DNA of 64,000 bases, taken from NCBI GenBank assembly GCA_029245955.1, contig JAQWOH010000089.1, forward strand, positions 1-64,000. Reading direction: 5' to 3'. A program made the translations under genes and the position numbers. Position 1 is the stretch's first letter, and each line of letters opens with the position of its first letter. This document shows, one piece after another, positions 53,901 through 63,318 of the stretch. Source of the stretch: Fuerstiella sp. Its GTDB lineage: Bacteria; Planctomycetota; Planctomycetia; Planctomycetales; Planctomycetaceae. The notes under the pieces are model-generated. The model saw nothing but the letters and a program-made list of their open reading frames with translations. It was not told the origin of the DNA and made no database searches.

Positions 53901-56452
53901 ACGTGTCGTTACGCGGACTGGCCGTTCTTGCTCAGGCAGAAACACAGGCGTTCCGCACCACAGAACTGGATCTGCCGGAGTCGACCACCGGGATCCTGCT
54001 GCTGCTTGCCGGACTTGCAGTACTGTTTGGTCTGGCTGCCTGGACGTCGCTGCGTGACAGTCGGTTTTTGTCCATGCCGTGGCGAACGGTGTTATTGCTG
54101 CTGCGGACTGTGGTGCTGGTTCTGACGATGATCGTACTGCTGAATCCGCGTGAACGGATGCAGACGACTCAGGTGCAGAAGTCACGCGTTGGAGTGCTGG
54201 TTGACACGTCGTTATCGATGGGGTATCCGTCAGATGACGTTGACGCTTCCGACGCCAGTTCCACGGCACCTGATGCCACAACACGAGCTCAGGCGGTTCA
54301 GGAAATACTGGTGACATCCGGCCTGCTGAAGGTGCTCAGCTCGACGCATGCTGTTTCCGTCTATACATTTGATTCCGCGTTGACGGGACCGCAGGCGATC
54401 ATGGCTGATGAAGAAACATCCTTCGTCAGTCAGGCGAGCCCTGAGGGCGACGGCGCAGACCCGGTGGGTTCTGTTTCGCCCGATTCAGCGGACGCCGCGA
54501 CACGACGAGTGAACCTGGCCGATTCGACTCTGCTTTCGCCGGAACAGACTGATCGGAAATGGGAGACGATTTTGCAGCCACGAGGTGGCGAAACTCGCCT
54601 GGGTGAGGCCCTGCATCAACTGGTGGGGCAACTTTCCGGACGTACGCTTTCCGGGCTCGTCGTGTTGACGGACGGCCGTTCCAATGCCGGACTTGACGCC
54701 GAGGTTGCGCGGCTGCGCGCTGAACGAAGTGATACCAGACTGATTGCTGTCGGTGTCGGCAGTCCGCGCACTCAAATGAATCTGTGGGTCGCAGGAATGC
54801 AATCTCCATCGGATGTGCATCGGGGCGATCCGTTTGATATTTCGGTGATGCTGCAGGGCAGCGGCATGCAGCAACAGTCCGGTGTCGTGCGACTGTTTCA
54901 GCAGTCTTCCGGCAGCGATGGTAAGGACCGCAAACAGGTTGCTGAAGAGCCGTTTCAGCTGGCAGAGCCGGGCGTTCCGACTGGAGTGCAGTTCCAGGAG
55001 CAATTGTCTGTCCCCGGAAAATACGAATACATTGCAGTTGCCGAACTCAATGACGATGCCGCCGTGGAACTGACGATCGAAGACAATCAGCGTCGCCGTG
55101 AAGTCGAAATTACGGATCGCAAACAAAAGGTTCTGATCATTTCCAGTGGTCCCATGCGTGAATACCGATTTGTCAGGAACACTTTGTATCGACACAGTGG
55201 TATCGAATCTGATGTCTGGCTGCAGACTGTGACCAACGATAACCTGAGTTTTGTCTCACAGGAAGCTGAGAATCTGTTGACGTCGTTTCCAAAGACAGAG
55301 GCAGAATTGTTTGAGTATGACGTGATTGTGGCCTTTGATGCCAACTGGTCGCTGCTTTCCCTGGAACAGCAGAAGTTTCTGAATCGATGGGTCGACGAGC
55401 ATTCCGGCGGAATCATCTTTGTCGCCGGCGAACTGTTTACGGCCCAGGTGGAGCGTGACAGCGAGAAATATCGTGACATTGCTGTGCTGTATCCGGTGGT
55501 CCTGAACCGGATACTCACGGATTTGCGAGTTACTCAGCGAGCCAGTCAGCCGTGGCCCGTCACGCTGACATCCGAAGGTCGTGCCAGTGAATTTCTTAAG
55601 ATTGCTGATGCCACAGGCAAGACAGATGTTAACCTGTGGCAGACATTTAAGGGGATCTATCGCAGTTATCCTGTGCGCGCGGTTCGTGACGGTGCAGTTG
55701 TACTTGCCGAGTACGGCAACCCGCGTGCGAAAACCCGAGACGGCCAGCCGCCATTTCTGGCATCTCAGTTTTACGGCAAAGGCCGCACCATGTTTGTCGG
55801 CTCTGCAGAAACGTGGCGTCTGCGAGCGATCAGTGCGGAAGGTCACCAGCGATTCTGGACAGGTCTGATTCGCGAAGTCGGGCAGGGGCGTCGCAGCCGA
55901 GGTCGCTCACGTGGCCTGTTGCTGCTGGACAGAACCGAGGTGTCGCCAGGGCAGGCCGTCACTCTGCGGGCACAGTTATATGATTCGCGGATGCAGGAAC
56001 TGCGTCGTGAGTCGGTGCCTGTATCCATTGTCGATTCAGAAGGTCGGCCTGTTGCCGTGCCGGACGCCTTGCGTGCAGATGTTCGTCGCCCCGGACAGTT
56101 TGCGAACACGTTCCGTCCGGCCCGCCAGGGTGTTTTTCGAGTCAGCGTGCCGGTTCCGGAGTCCGGTGATGTATTGCAGGCCAGCATTGAGGTTGTCGTA
56201 CCGAACCTTGAGTCCGAAGATCCATCACAGGACGTACGTTTGCTGAAAGGGTTGACGGAGAACACGGGTGGGGCTTACCTGAGTCCGCAGGAGCTGGTGC
56301 AGCGCTTGCCGGGACTCCTTCCCGATCGCAGCGAACCTGTCATGGTGGATGAACAGCTGAGAACTCTGTGGGACCGACAGTGGATGATGTTCGTGATGAT
56401 CGGTCTGCTTGGTTTCGAATGGGCGCTCAGACGCGTGGTGAGGTTGTCGTAA
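53897..56452 (+). CDS. Second large VWA membrane protein
   Basis: 851 residues. The ATG overlaps the stop of the BatA-like gene and has the strong binding site GGAGGTGAGG. Two N-terminal helices: GILLLLAGLAVLFGLAAW and TVLLLLRTVVLVLTMIVLLN. A VWA-type domain follows with SRVGVLVDTSLSMGYPSDDVD, whose loop holds a long acidic insertion, and GLVVLTDGRSNAGLDAEV. A glutamine-amidotransferase-like domain (VLIISSGPMREYRFVRNTLY, then GGIIFVAGELFTAQVERDS, and FYGKGRTMFVGSAETWRLRA) comes next. A short helix ends the protein (WMMFVMIGLLGFEWALRRVV). Paralogous in plan to the preceding gene. Probably a membrane complex partner of MoxR/DUF58. The next gene starts 6 bases later. Confidence 0.85.
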   Translation: MNVSLRGLAVLAQAETQAFRTTELDLPESTTGILLLLAGLAVLFGLAAWTSLRDSRFLSMPWRTVLLLLRTVVLVLTMIVLLNPRERMQTTQVQKSRVGVLVDTSLSMGYPSDDVDASDASSTAPDATTRAQAVQEILVTSGLLKVLSSTHAVSVYTFDSALTGPQAIMADEETSFVSQASPEGDGADPVGSVSPDSADAATRRVNLADSTLLSPEQTDRKWETILQPRGGETRLGEALHQLVGQLSGRTLSGLVVLTDGRSNAGLDAEVARLRAERSDTRLIAVGVGSPRTQMNLWVAGMQSPSDVHRGDPFDISVMLQGSGMQQQSGVVRLFQQSSGSDGKDRKQVAEEPFQLAEPGVPTGVQFQEQLSVPGKYEYIAVAELNDDAAVELTIEDNQRRREVEITDRKQKVLIISSGPMREYRFVRNTLYRHSGIESDVWLQTVTNDNLSFVSQEAENLLTSFPKTEAELFEYDVIVAFDANWSLLSLEQQKFLNRWVDEHSGGIIFVAGELFTAQVERDSEKYRDIAVLYPVVLNRILTDLRVTQRASQPWPVTLTSEGRASEFLKIADATGKTDVNLWQTFKGIYRSYPVRAVRDGAVVLAEYGNPRAKTRDGQPPFLASQFYGKGRTMFVGSAETWRLRAISAEGHQRFWTGLIREVGQGRRSRGRSRGLLLLDRTEVSPGQAVTLRAQLYDSRMQELRRESVPVSIVDSEGRPVAVPDALRADVRRPGQFANTFRPARQGVFRVSVPVPESGDVLQASIEVVVPNLESEDPSQDVRLLKGLTENTGGAYLSPQELVQRLPGLLPDRSEPVMVDEQLRTLWDRQWMMFVMIGLLGFEWALRRVVRLS

Positions 56453-56458
56453 ACCGTT

Positions 56459-58909
56459 ATGTCTGACATATCCTTCAACAGAACAGAAACGTCAGTCGAA
56501 CTGCCATCAGCCGTCCGATCACTGATCACTGCGCTGCGGTCCAAGGTGCGACGGTACCTGGTTCTGTCCGGAATATTACAGGTGTTGTCTGTCGCTGTCA
56601 CTGTTTTCTGGCTGACATCCGGAGTTGACGCCGGATGGTTCGCATTGCAGAAGCTCGAGTTGCCAGTCGGACTCAGATTCATTTTTCTTGTCATCATGCT
56701 TCTGGGCAGCCTGCGGCTGGTGTTTCGATATGTCCTGGTGCCTCTGTTCTCGCGGATTACGGATGCCGACATTGCGTTATTGCTGGAACGCCATTTTCCG
56801 CAGTTCCAGGATCGCCTGATCACAACAGTGGAAGGAACGCATGGCTACCCGGCAACTGGTCCGGTTGTTCGCCGCATGTTGCAGCGCACGGCTGATCAGG
56901 CCAACACGGTTGCTGGCAGCGTGCGGGCGGACGATGTCTTCAACTTCGGCCCGCTGAAGAAACGATGCGTTACGTCCGGAATTCTGCTGCTGTCACTGAT
57001 TGGTTTCAGTGTTGTACATCCCGGATCGCCGGAACGATGGTGGAATGCTTTTGTGCTGTGCCGGGAATCGTATCATGTGCGCACTTCCTCACTGGACTTT
57101 TTCGTTATCGCTCAGCCTGGTGATCGCCGTGTCGAGTTTCGCAGGGTCGGCATTGACCGGCTGCATCTGCATCCTCGAGGTGCAGACCTGGAGCTTGTGA
57201 TGGTTGTTCCTGACGGTGATTCGCCGGCCGGCGAGCCATGGGTTGTTCCCCAGCGAGCCCGAGTTGATGTGATTCGCAGTGATGGCACGACCAGCCGCAC
57301 TTACATTTCGGGGACGACGGAAAACCAATTCCGTTTTATTCTTACGCGATTGCAGGAGCCCGTCTCTATTGAAGTTCTGGCCGGTGACTATCGGACGCCG
57401 CGACCGCTGGATATTCGCACGGTGACACCGCCCGGCATCGACACCATTGAGCTGGAATGCCGCTATCCTGAGTACACCGGCTGGAACGAACAGATGGAAA
57501 CGACGATTCCGGTCCAGGGCAGTGAAGTAGCGCTGCCTCTGGAAACCGAATTCCAGTTGCAGGCTGTCAGTAACAAGCCGCTGCACTCGGTTCGCATTGT
57601 CACGGACGTTTTCGAGCTGGCGGGCGATCAGTCGTCCTGTACCATTACATCCCGCGACGATCAGCAGATCGCGTTTCAGGATCGCCGTCCACTGCTGTCG
57701 TCTGACGGCATGACGATTGAAGCCCGGTTTCGTGTGATTACTTCGTCCCGGCCGGAAGACCAGGCTGGCGACGTACCGGACACCACTCTGTTGACGGATC
57801 AGCCGGCTGCTGATGCCGAGAATCACTCGCTGCAGGGACTGCCGTTGTCATCGAATTCGTCGCTGCGATTTTTCCTGCACGACACAGATGATGTGACGTC
57901 TGCCACACCGGAGTTGCTGCGGGTGCGGGGCATCCCGGACAGACCACCGGTTATCGCTACCCGTACGCATGGCATTGGGAACGCCATCACTCGGCGTGCC
58001 GTGATCCCCATGATCGGGAAGATCCAGGACGACTACGGACTGCAGTCAGCCGGATTTCAGTTTCTTGTTGATGACGAAACGGAATGGCGGCCGCGGCCGT
58101 TTCGAAACCTGTTCCCGGCAGGGACGGCTGAATATCAGCTGGGCCAGGGTGACAGATCGAGGCCTGAACAGTTTTCTGTTCAGCCTCTGGATCTGACGGT
58201 AGGGCAAACTCTTGCGGTCGCGGCGGTCGCGGCGGACGGCTGTACAATTCCGAAGCCGAACGTAACTCGGGCCGAGCCAATCGTCTTCCGTATTGTCAGT
58301 AATGAAGAACTGCTGGCGTTGCTGTACAGTCGTGAAATCAATCTGAGGCGTCGGTTCGAAGAAGTCATTCAGGAACTCGAACGTGTCAGAGACGATTTGC
58401 AGTTTCACCAGGATGTTGCCTGGCGAGTTGAAACGGAAGGGCCGGACAGCAAGGCCGAAGACCGAATCGGCCTGACCACCTGTGCCACTCGCTGTGGCAA
58501 CAGCCTGCGACGTCAGAGCAACGAACTAACTGCCGTTGCTGAAAGTTTTGAGGAGATCGTGTTGCAGCTGATTAATAACGCGATTCCACCGCAGCAGCTT
58601 GCTGAAGCAATGCGGAAAAATATTGTCAGGCCGTTGCTGACGATCACCGAAGCCCCTATGGATATGGCGGACCGATCTGTCAGTGAATTTCGAGTGGCTG
58701 CCACATCCGGTAGCGCAGCGTCGTCTCTGGTTGCCGCCTCAGTTCGTGACGTATCGTCGGTCATCGGCCAGCTGCGGGGCATCCTGGGAAATGTGCGGGA
58801 TATGGCAGAATTTCACGAAGCACTTCGTGATTTGAAGGACATCCTTGAGGAACAACAGCGAATTCTGAATGAAACAAAGAAAGAACAGATCAACAATCTC
58901 GGCTTCTAG
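56459..58909 (+). CDS. DUF4175-like membrane protein
   Basis: 816 residues. Two N-terminal helices (VLSGILQVLSVAVTVFWL, LRFIFLVIMLLGSLRLVF) and a third around residues 170-185 (SGILLLSLIGFSVVHPG). A short helix after the second membrane helix, DADIALLLERHFPQFQDRLITTVEG, matches the DUF4175 pattern. The central part is beta-rich with several Ig-like blocks, for example RPLDIRTVTPPGIDTIELECRYPEYTGW. The C-terminal 200 residues are helical and probably coiled. DUF4175 proteins are often found beside Bat-type genes and carry large extracytoplasmic domains; the function is unknown. Located 6 bases after the VWA gene and clearly part of the same transcript. Confidence 0.78.
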   Translation: MSDISFNRTETSVELPSAVRSLITALRSKVRRYLVLSGILQVLSVAVTVFWLTSGVDAGWFALQKLELPVGLRFIFLVIMLLGSLRLVFRYVLVPLFSRITDADIALLLERHFPQFQDRLITTVEGTHGYPATGPVVRRMLQRTADQANTVAGSVRADDVFNFGPLKKRCVTSGILLLSLIGFSVVHPGSPERWWNAFVLCRESYHVRTSSLDFFVIAQPGDRRVEFRRVGIDRLHLHPRGADLELVMVVPDGDSPAGEPWVVPQRARVDVIRSDGTTSRTYISGTTENQFRFILTRLQEPVSIEVLAGDYRTPRPLDIRTVTPPGIDTIELECRYPEYTGWNEQMETTIPVQGSEVALPLETEFQLQAVSNKPLHSVRIVTDVFELAGDQSSCTITSRDDQQIAFQDRRPLLSSDGMTIEARFRVITSSRPEDQAGDVPDTTLLTDQPAADAENHSLQGLPLSSNSSLRFFLHDTDDVTSATPELLRVRGIPDRPPVIATRTHGIGNAITRRAVIPMIGKIQDDYGLQSAGFQFLVDDETEWRPRPFRNLFPAGTAEYQLGQGDRSRPEQFSVQPLDLTVGQTLAVAAVAADGCTIPKPNVTRAEPIVFRIVSNEELLALLYSREINLRRRFEEVIQELERVRDDLQFHQDVAWRVETEGPDSKAEDRIGLTTCATRCGNSLRRQSNELTAVAESFEEIVLQLINNAIPPQQLAEAMRKNIVRPLLTITEAPMDMADRSVSEFRVAATSGSAASSLVAASVRDVSSVIGQLRGILGNVRDMAEFHEALRDLKDILEEQQRILNETKKEQINNLGF

Positions 58910-59135
58910 TCCGGGTTACATATTTTCGTGAGTCGCTGCGACTTGTGGGGCTGTTGGCATCCCGGATTGAAATACGTCGAATTTGGCCATGTATCTGCGT
59001 ATGGCCATGTTCTCGATTCAGTGTTTGCAGAATTCCCGCTGGACAGAAGACCACAGGGTATCGGACAATGGAGCAGCGACGGATTGCTGAGCAGGCAGCG
59101 GCGTGGCATTGTCGACCGTGTGGAGAGACAGAATA

Positions 59136-60836
59136 ATGAGCAAATCGAAAACGTATGTGTTCCTGATGCTTGTCTGTCTTTCCGCAATTGGGTTTGACTG
59201 TGTCGACGCTTTCGACGACCCGACGATCTCTGCCACGGAAAAACTCCGGCGTGACCAGGAGGCGGTCAGTGGCCGATATGCTCGGTTCGAACGATTGCTG
59301 TCTCAGATGGCCGATATGCTTGGCCATGAAGATCCGGAACGCGCTGAGTTACTGCGGCGAGCTATCAGCAAAGGCCGCGAACACGCGATCAGTGCAAATC
59401 TTGACGAAATTGCCAGATCGCTCGGAACCGGAGACTTTGGGCCGGCGGCAGAAAAACAGGTTGGTGTGACCGACAGCCTGCGCACGCTGCTCAAACTGTT
59501 GCAAAGTGAAGATCGCCGCAGTGCCGTCGAGAAAGACCGGGAACGTCTGAATAAGCTGTTGAAGGACGTGCACAACACAATGACAGATCAGCGCGGTGCG
59601 CGGAGTGTCACCCAGAACTCAAAAGCACCGTCGAATGCGGCTCCTGAGCAGCAACGTGCCGCTGACCATGCCGAACAGATTCTCAAGGAAATGAAACAGC
59701 ATGATGACGCCCAGGCGGGCGAGGCTCAGAGTGAAAACGGCAAGGCAGATCCGGACGGCAAGTCGGCGGACCCTGAGAACCCTTCGTCCGGCGCCGGTGA
59801 CAAGCCGGAAGGGGACCCGGCGAAAGACGCGAAGGCCAGTCCGAACGACGATACACAATCAGATCAGAATCCCGGCAATCAGAAAGAACCGCCGTCTGAT
59901 CCGTCCGAAAAGTCATCGAGTGAGAATCCGTCTGATTCTGACAGCAAGTCACAGAAACAGAATCAGGGTGGCAGTGGAGAGTCGTCACAGAGTCAGGACA
60001 GTGAACAGTCGGAACAGACACCTGGTCGTGAACAAATGGAGGCGGCACGCAACCTGATGCAGGAAGCTCTGGAGCAGCTGAAGCAACAGCAGCGTGAGAA
60101 GGCGGTCGACAAGCAGGATCAGACCATTGCCGAATTGCAGAAGGCCGCCAATGAACTGGAAGAAATGCTGCGACAGTTGCGCGAAGAGGAAAAGGAAATG
60201 ATTCTGGCGGCGCTGGAGGCTCGGTTTCAGCGGATGCTCGCACTGCAGACACAGATTTACGAAGGCACGCTGGATCTGGCCGCGACGCCTCGAAAGGAGT
60301 GGACCGACAATGCTGTCAGTCTGTGCCGCGATCTGAGTCAGCAACAGGCTGAACTGTCTCAGGACTGCAGTCAGACAACCGGTCTGCTTCGTGAAGACGG
60401 TACATCGGTGTCCATCCTTGTTGCCGTTGAGGATATTGAATTCGACATGGGCAGTGTCGCTGCACGACTTCAGAACACCAAAGTCAGCTTACTCACGCAA
60501 ACGATGCAGACGGACGTGATTGAAGCGTTGAAGGAACTGATTGAAGCCACGCAGCGTGAGATGGAAGAAATGAAGTCTGAGGAACGGCAGCAGCAACAGC
60601 AGTCACAGAGCCGGAAAAAACCGCCACTGGTCGAACTCATGGCAGAGATTCGCGTGTTGCGTTCGCTGCAGCTGCGAGTCAATCGTCGCACACGCCAGAT
60701 CAACGAGCTGTTGCGGGGTTCTTCGTCTGAGGACGATGATGACCTGTTGCCTCAACTGGGGGAATTGGCAGAACGCCAGGATCGATTAAGAGAGTCTGCG
60801 AGAGAACTGGCAAAGCGAATGGAACAGCAACGATGA
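59136..60836 (+). CDS. Exported coiled-coil protein with acidic low-complexity linker
   Basis: 566 residues from the ATG at 59136, with GGAGAG ahead. Signal peptide: MSKSKTYVFLMLVCLSAIGFDCVDA. The first 180 residues are helical (LRRDQEAVSGRYARFERLL, DRERLNKLLKDVHNT). A linker of about 110 residues is very rich in Ser, Asp, Glu, Pro, Lys and Asn. A long coiled coil follows with many Gln/Glu (LEQLKQQQREKAVDKQDQT, ELEEMLRQLREEEKEMILAA) and ends LRESARELAKRMEQQR. There is a 226-base gap from the upstream gene, which may hold an internal promoter. The stop overlaps the next start (ATGA). Function unknown; by position probably a periplasmic partner of the VWA/DUF4175 proteins. Confidence 0.75.
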   Translation: MSKSKTYVFLMLVCLSAIGFDCVDAFDDPTISATEKLRRDQEAVSGRYARFERLLSQMADMLGHEDPERAELLRRAISKGREHAISANLDEIARSLGTGDFGPAAEKQVGVTDSLRTLLKLLQSEDRRSAVEKDRERLNKLLKDVHNTMTDQRGARSVTQNSKAPSNAAPEQQRAADHAEQILKEMKQHDDAQAGEAQSENGKADPDGKSADPENPSSGAGDKPEGDPAKDAKASPNDDTQSDQNPGNQKEPPSDPSEKSSSENPSDSDSKSQKQNQGGSGESSQSQDSEQSEQTPGREQMEAARNLMQEALEQLKQQQREKAVDKQDQTIAELQKAANELEEMLRQLREEEKEMILAALEARFQRMLALQTQIYEGTLDLAATPRKEWTDNAVSLCRDLSQQQAELSQDCSQTTGLLREDGTSVSILVAVEDIEFDMGSVAARLQNTKVSLLTQTMQTDVIEALKELIEATQREMEEMKSEERQQQQQSQSRKKPPLVELMAEIRVLRSLQLRVNRRTRQINELLRGSSSEDDDDLLPQLGELAERQDRLRESARELAKRMEQQR

Positions 60837-61921
60837 TCAAGTCACACGAATCAGCGCGGACCCCGGTGTTTCTCATTCCGCTCATCATAGGTCTGATATC
60901 TGCGATGCAGCCTGCATTGGCTCAGGACGACCCTGCAGGACAACCCGGTGTCGTACAGGCTGCGCCGCCCGTGTCTTTTGCGAAAATGCCGGCGGACCAG
61001 GTTCGAACAGAACTGTTGCAGTGGCTGGCCACATCAGGTGCGAAGCAGCCTGTGCTGGAGAAAGTGATCGCACCGTGGGCGGACAATACCGCATTGGCAG
61101 TTCTGTCAGGTGAAGAAGTCCTTGATCTGCTGGTGAGTTCGTTTGCTGAAACGGATTCTGCCGCCCAGCGACTGCTGGTTGAGTCGAACGGAGCGGGGCC
61201 GGTTGAAGGTGTCATTTATGACGGAATACGTGCAGCCCCATTATATCAGAATCAGCTTCAGCTCTTTCACGCTCGGTGGCTTACACAACATCGTTACTAC
61301 GACGAAGCGCTGCCCCTGCTCTCGGAACTCCTTCCTGAGAATGTTGTCGATCCGGCAGGGCTGCTTTTCTATCGGGCGGTTTGTCAGTCACAGCTTTTGC
61401 AGCGTCAGCAGGCTCTTGACAGTTTGTCGCTGTTGCTGAATAACACTCTGGATGTACCTGGACGGCTCCGCGTTGTGGCCCAAGTCATGCAGCAGGAACT
61501 GGCTGTACAGGTTGACGACGGTATGGAACAGATTTCTCTTTTGATGAGGGATGTCGGGCGTCGCCTGGATCTCGGCCGTTCCGGCCAAAACACACAGAAA
61601 CAGGAAGACGCTATTATCAAGGAGCTGGATCGACTGCTGGAAGAAATGGATCAGAAGAACAAGCAGCAGAGCGGTGGCGGTGGAGGCGCAGGGTCCTCCG
61701 ATAATCCGGCAGGTTCACAGGGGGCTGACCAGAGTCAGATTAAAGGTTCAACGGGAAAAGGCGATGCAGATCACAAGGAACTTGAAGAGGGCGGTAAGTG
61801 GGGGCTGCTTAATGCCAGGGACGAAGCGAAAGCACGTGAATTGATTCGTCAGAAGTTCCCGTCCAATTTTCTGGATCAGATTGGACGTTATACGAAGAAG
61901 CTGGCGGAGCAGAAGAAATAG
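60833..61921 (+). CDS. Exported TPR-like protein with Gly-rich linker
   Basis: 362 residues, start overlapping the previous stop codon. Signal peptide: VFLIPLIIGLISAMQPALA. The helical body has TPR-like pairs: FHARWLTQHRYYDEALPLLSE, GLLFYRAVCQSQLLQRQQAL. A Gly/Ser/Gln-rich linker (around QQSGGGGGAGSSDNPAGSQG) precedes a conserved-looking C-terminal part KWGLLNARDEAKARELIRQ then FPSNFLDQIGRYTKKLAEQ. A similar place in Bat operons is taken by the TPR protein BatE, so it may be the local equivalent, but homology is not shown. The last gene before the NPCBM protein. Confidence 0.7.
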   Translation: MIKSHESARTPVFLIPLIIGLISAMQPALAQDDPAGQPGVVQAAPPVSFAKMPADQVRTELLQWLATSGAKQPVLEKVIAPWADNTALAVLSGEEVLDLLVSSFAETDSAAQRLLVESNGAGPVEGVIYDGIRAAPLYQNQLQLFHARWLTQHRYYDEALPLLSELLPENVVDPAGLLFYRAVCQSQLLQRQQALDSLSLLLNNTLDVPGRLRVVAQVMQQELAVQVDDGMEQISLLMRDVGRRLDLGRSGQNTQKQEDAIIKELDRLLEEMDQKNKQQSGGGGGAGSSDNPAGSQGADQSQIKGSTGKGDADHKELEEGGKWGLLNARDEAKARELIRQKFPSNFLDQIGRYTKKLAEQKK

Positions 61922-61959
61922 GGGCTGTTGCCGGCTGAATCAGACATCAGTCGAACAAC

Positions 61960-63309
61960 GTGAAGTCTTCCGTCCTGCAGATGATTTTGGCGGACACGAG
62001 AATTGGTTTAACTTTGTTGGAGCAGAACTTGATTACAGCTGCAAAAATTCTGGCCCTCACGCTGAGTCTTATCGATGTGCGGGTGTCGATGCTGGACGGG
62101 AACAGCATCGAAGGTGAAGTCGTAAGACTGACAGCTGAGGAAATCTTGCTGAAGACGTCAGCTGAGCTGCCTGTGTCTGTTCCCCTGACGAACGTCATTG
62201 ACGTGGCGTTTCTGCACTCCGCGGACTCGTCTTCCGAATCGGCTGCGGACGTGCTGGAGATCGGACTGGTCGATGGTTCAGAAATGTCAGTTTCTGAGAT
62301 CGCCGCTTCGGCTTCGTCTGTCACGGCAATGTCGGCCGTGTTCGGCGAGTTGAACATTCCGCGACAGGCAGTGCGTTTCGTTAGACTGCAGCCGATGATG
62401 GATGAATTTGCGGCGGAATGGGCATCCTTTCTGCAGCGGGACAATGACAAGGATCTGTTGATTGTTTCCAAGCGTGATGGCAGCGGTTTGGATTTTCTCG
62501 CCGGTGTTGTGAGTTCCATTGGCGAGGAGAAAGTGCCGTTCGTTCGAGATGGTGACGAAATTCCTGCTCCACGCGAACGCATTTTTGGCATTGTGTTTGC
62601 GAAAAGAGATCAGGCGACGGTCCCGGACGCCGGACTGGCGGTACGTGTTGCGGGAGGCCGGAGCGTCAGCGCAATTACGGCAACGCTGGAAACCGGGAAT
62701 GTTGCGTTTGAAGCGTCATGGGGGCAGACGCTCACTGTCGCGATGGATAATATTTCGGCGATGGACTTCAGCGCAGGCCGGATTCACTATCTGTCTGACC
62801 AGGAACCACTTTCGGAACGTTACTACGGACTTGAGCCGTTTGAACAGCTGGAGAACAACCTGTTTTCCGCTGACGCCGAAACCCGCACCGGACTTTCTGG
62901 ACTCTGGCGTATGTCCAGAGATTGTTTTCCCAACAACGGCAAACCCCCGCTGACCCTGCGGGGACAGGAATACTCCAAAGGGCTGTGCATCTTTCCCAGG
63001 GCGCAGATCGAATATGCTCTGGACGGTCGCTACAGCAGGCTTAATGCGATTGTTGGTGTAGATGACGAAGTGGCGTTCAATCAGCAGAAGGGCAGGCCGT
63101 CGACCACTGTCGAGCTACGAATTGAGGCTGATGGTGCTGAGATTTTTCGGCAAATTATCGTGGCTCCGGACGAGCCGACGCCGCTTGATCTGAAGCTGAG
63201 TGGTGTGAATACGCTGTCGTTAATCGTGGACTTCGGCGATGAATCCAGTACGTGTGATTATCTTGATATTGTGAACGCTCGACTGATCGTCGATACCTCA
63301 GGGAAGTAA
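61960..63309 (+). CDS. NPCBM-domain protein
   Basis: 449 residues from a GTG at 61960. A weak hydrophobic segment near residues 25-42 (NLITAAKILALTLSLIDV) might be a signal anchor. The middle is beta-rich. The C-terminal 150 residues fit the NPCBM/NEW2 carbohydrate-binding domain: GLSGLWRMSRDC region, SKGLCIFPRAQIEYALDGRY, FNAIVGVDDEVAFNQQKG-type segment (LNAIVGVDDEV), VELRIEADGAEIFRQIIV and the closing CDYLDIVNARLIV. NPCBM domains bind sugars in other glycosidases, but in planctomycetes they also occur in proteins with no catalytic domain, as here. Located 38 bases after the TPR-like gene, the NPCBM gene could extend the cluster. Confidence 0.75.
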   Translation: MKSSVLQMILADTRIGLTLLEQNLITAAKILALTLSLIDVRVSMLDGNSIEGEVVRLTAEEILLKTSAELPVSVPLTNVIDVAFLHSADSSSESAADVLEIGLVDGSEMSVSEIAASASSVTAMSAVFGELNIPRQAVRFVRLQPMMDEFAAEWASFLQRDNDKDLLIVSKRDGSGLDFLAGVVSSIGEEKVPFVRDGDEIPAPRERIFGIVFAKRDQATVPDAGLAVRVAGGRSVSAITATLETGNVAFEASWGQTLTVAMDNISAMDFSAGRIHYLSDQEPLSERYYGLEPFEQLENNLFSADAETRTGLSGLWRMSRDCFPNNGKPPLTLRGQEYSKGLCIFPRAQIEYALDGRYSRLNAIVGVDDEVAFNQQKGRPSTTVELRIEADGAEIFRQIIVAPDEPTPLDLKLSGVNTLSLIVDFGDESSTCDYLDIVNARLIVDTSGK

Positions 63310-63318
63310 CGTCCAACT

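Noticed and set aside
54485-55195. Minus-strand open frame of 236 codons
   Set aside because: Antisense to the second VWA gene; no motif and no start context.
57089-57826. Minus-strand open frame of 245 codons
   Set aside because: Antisense to the DUF4175-like gene; composition is Arg/Asn/Gly-rich without domain character.
59701-60057. Plus-strand Arg/Thr-rich frame of 118 codons
   Set aside because: Frame-shifted shadow of the acidic linker in the coiled-coil gene at 59136.
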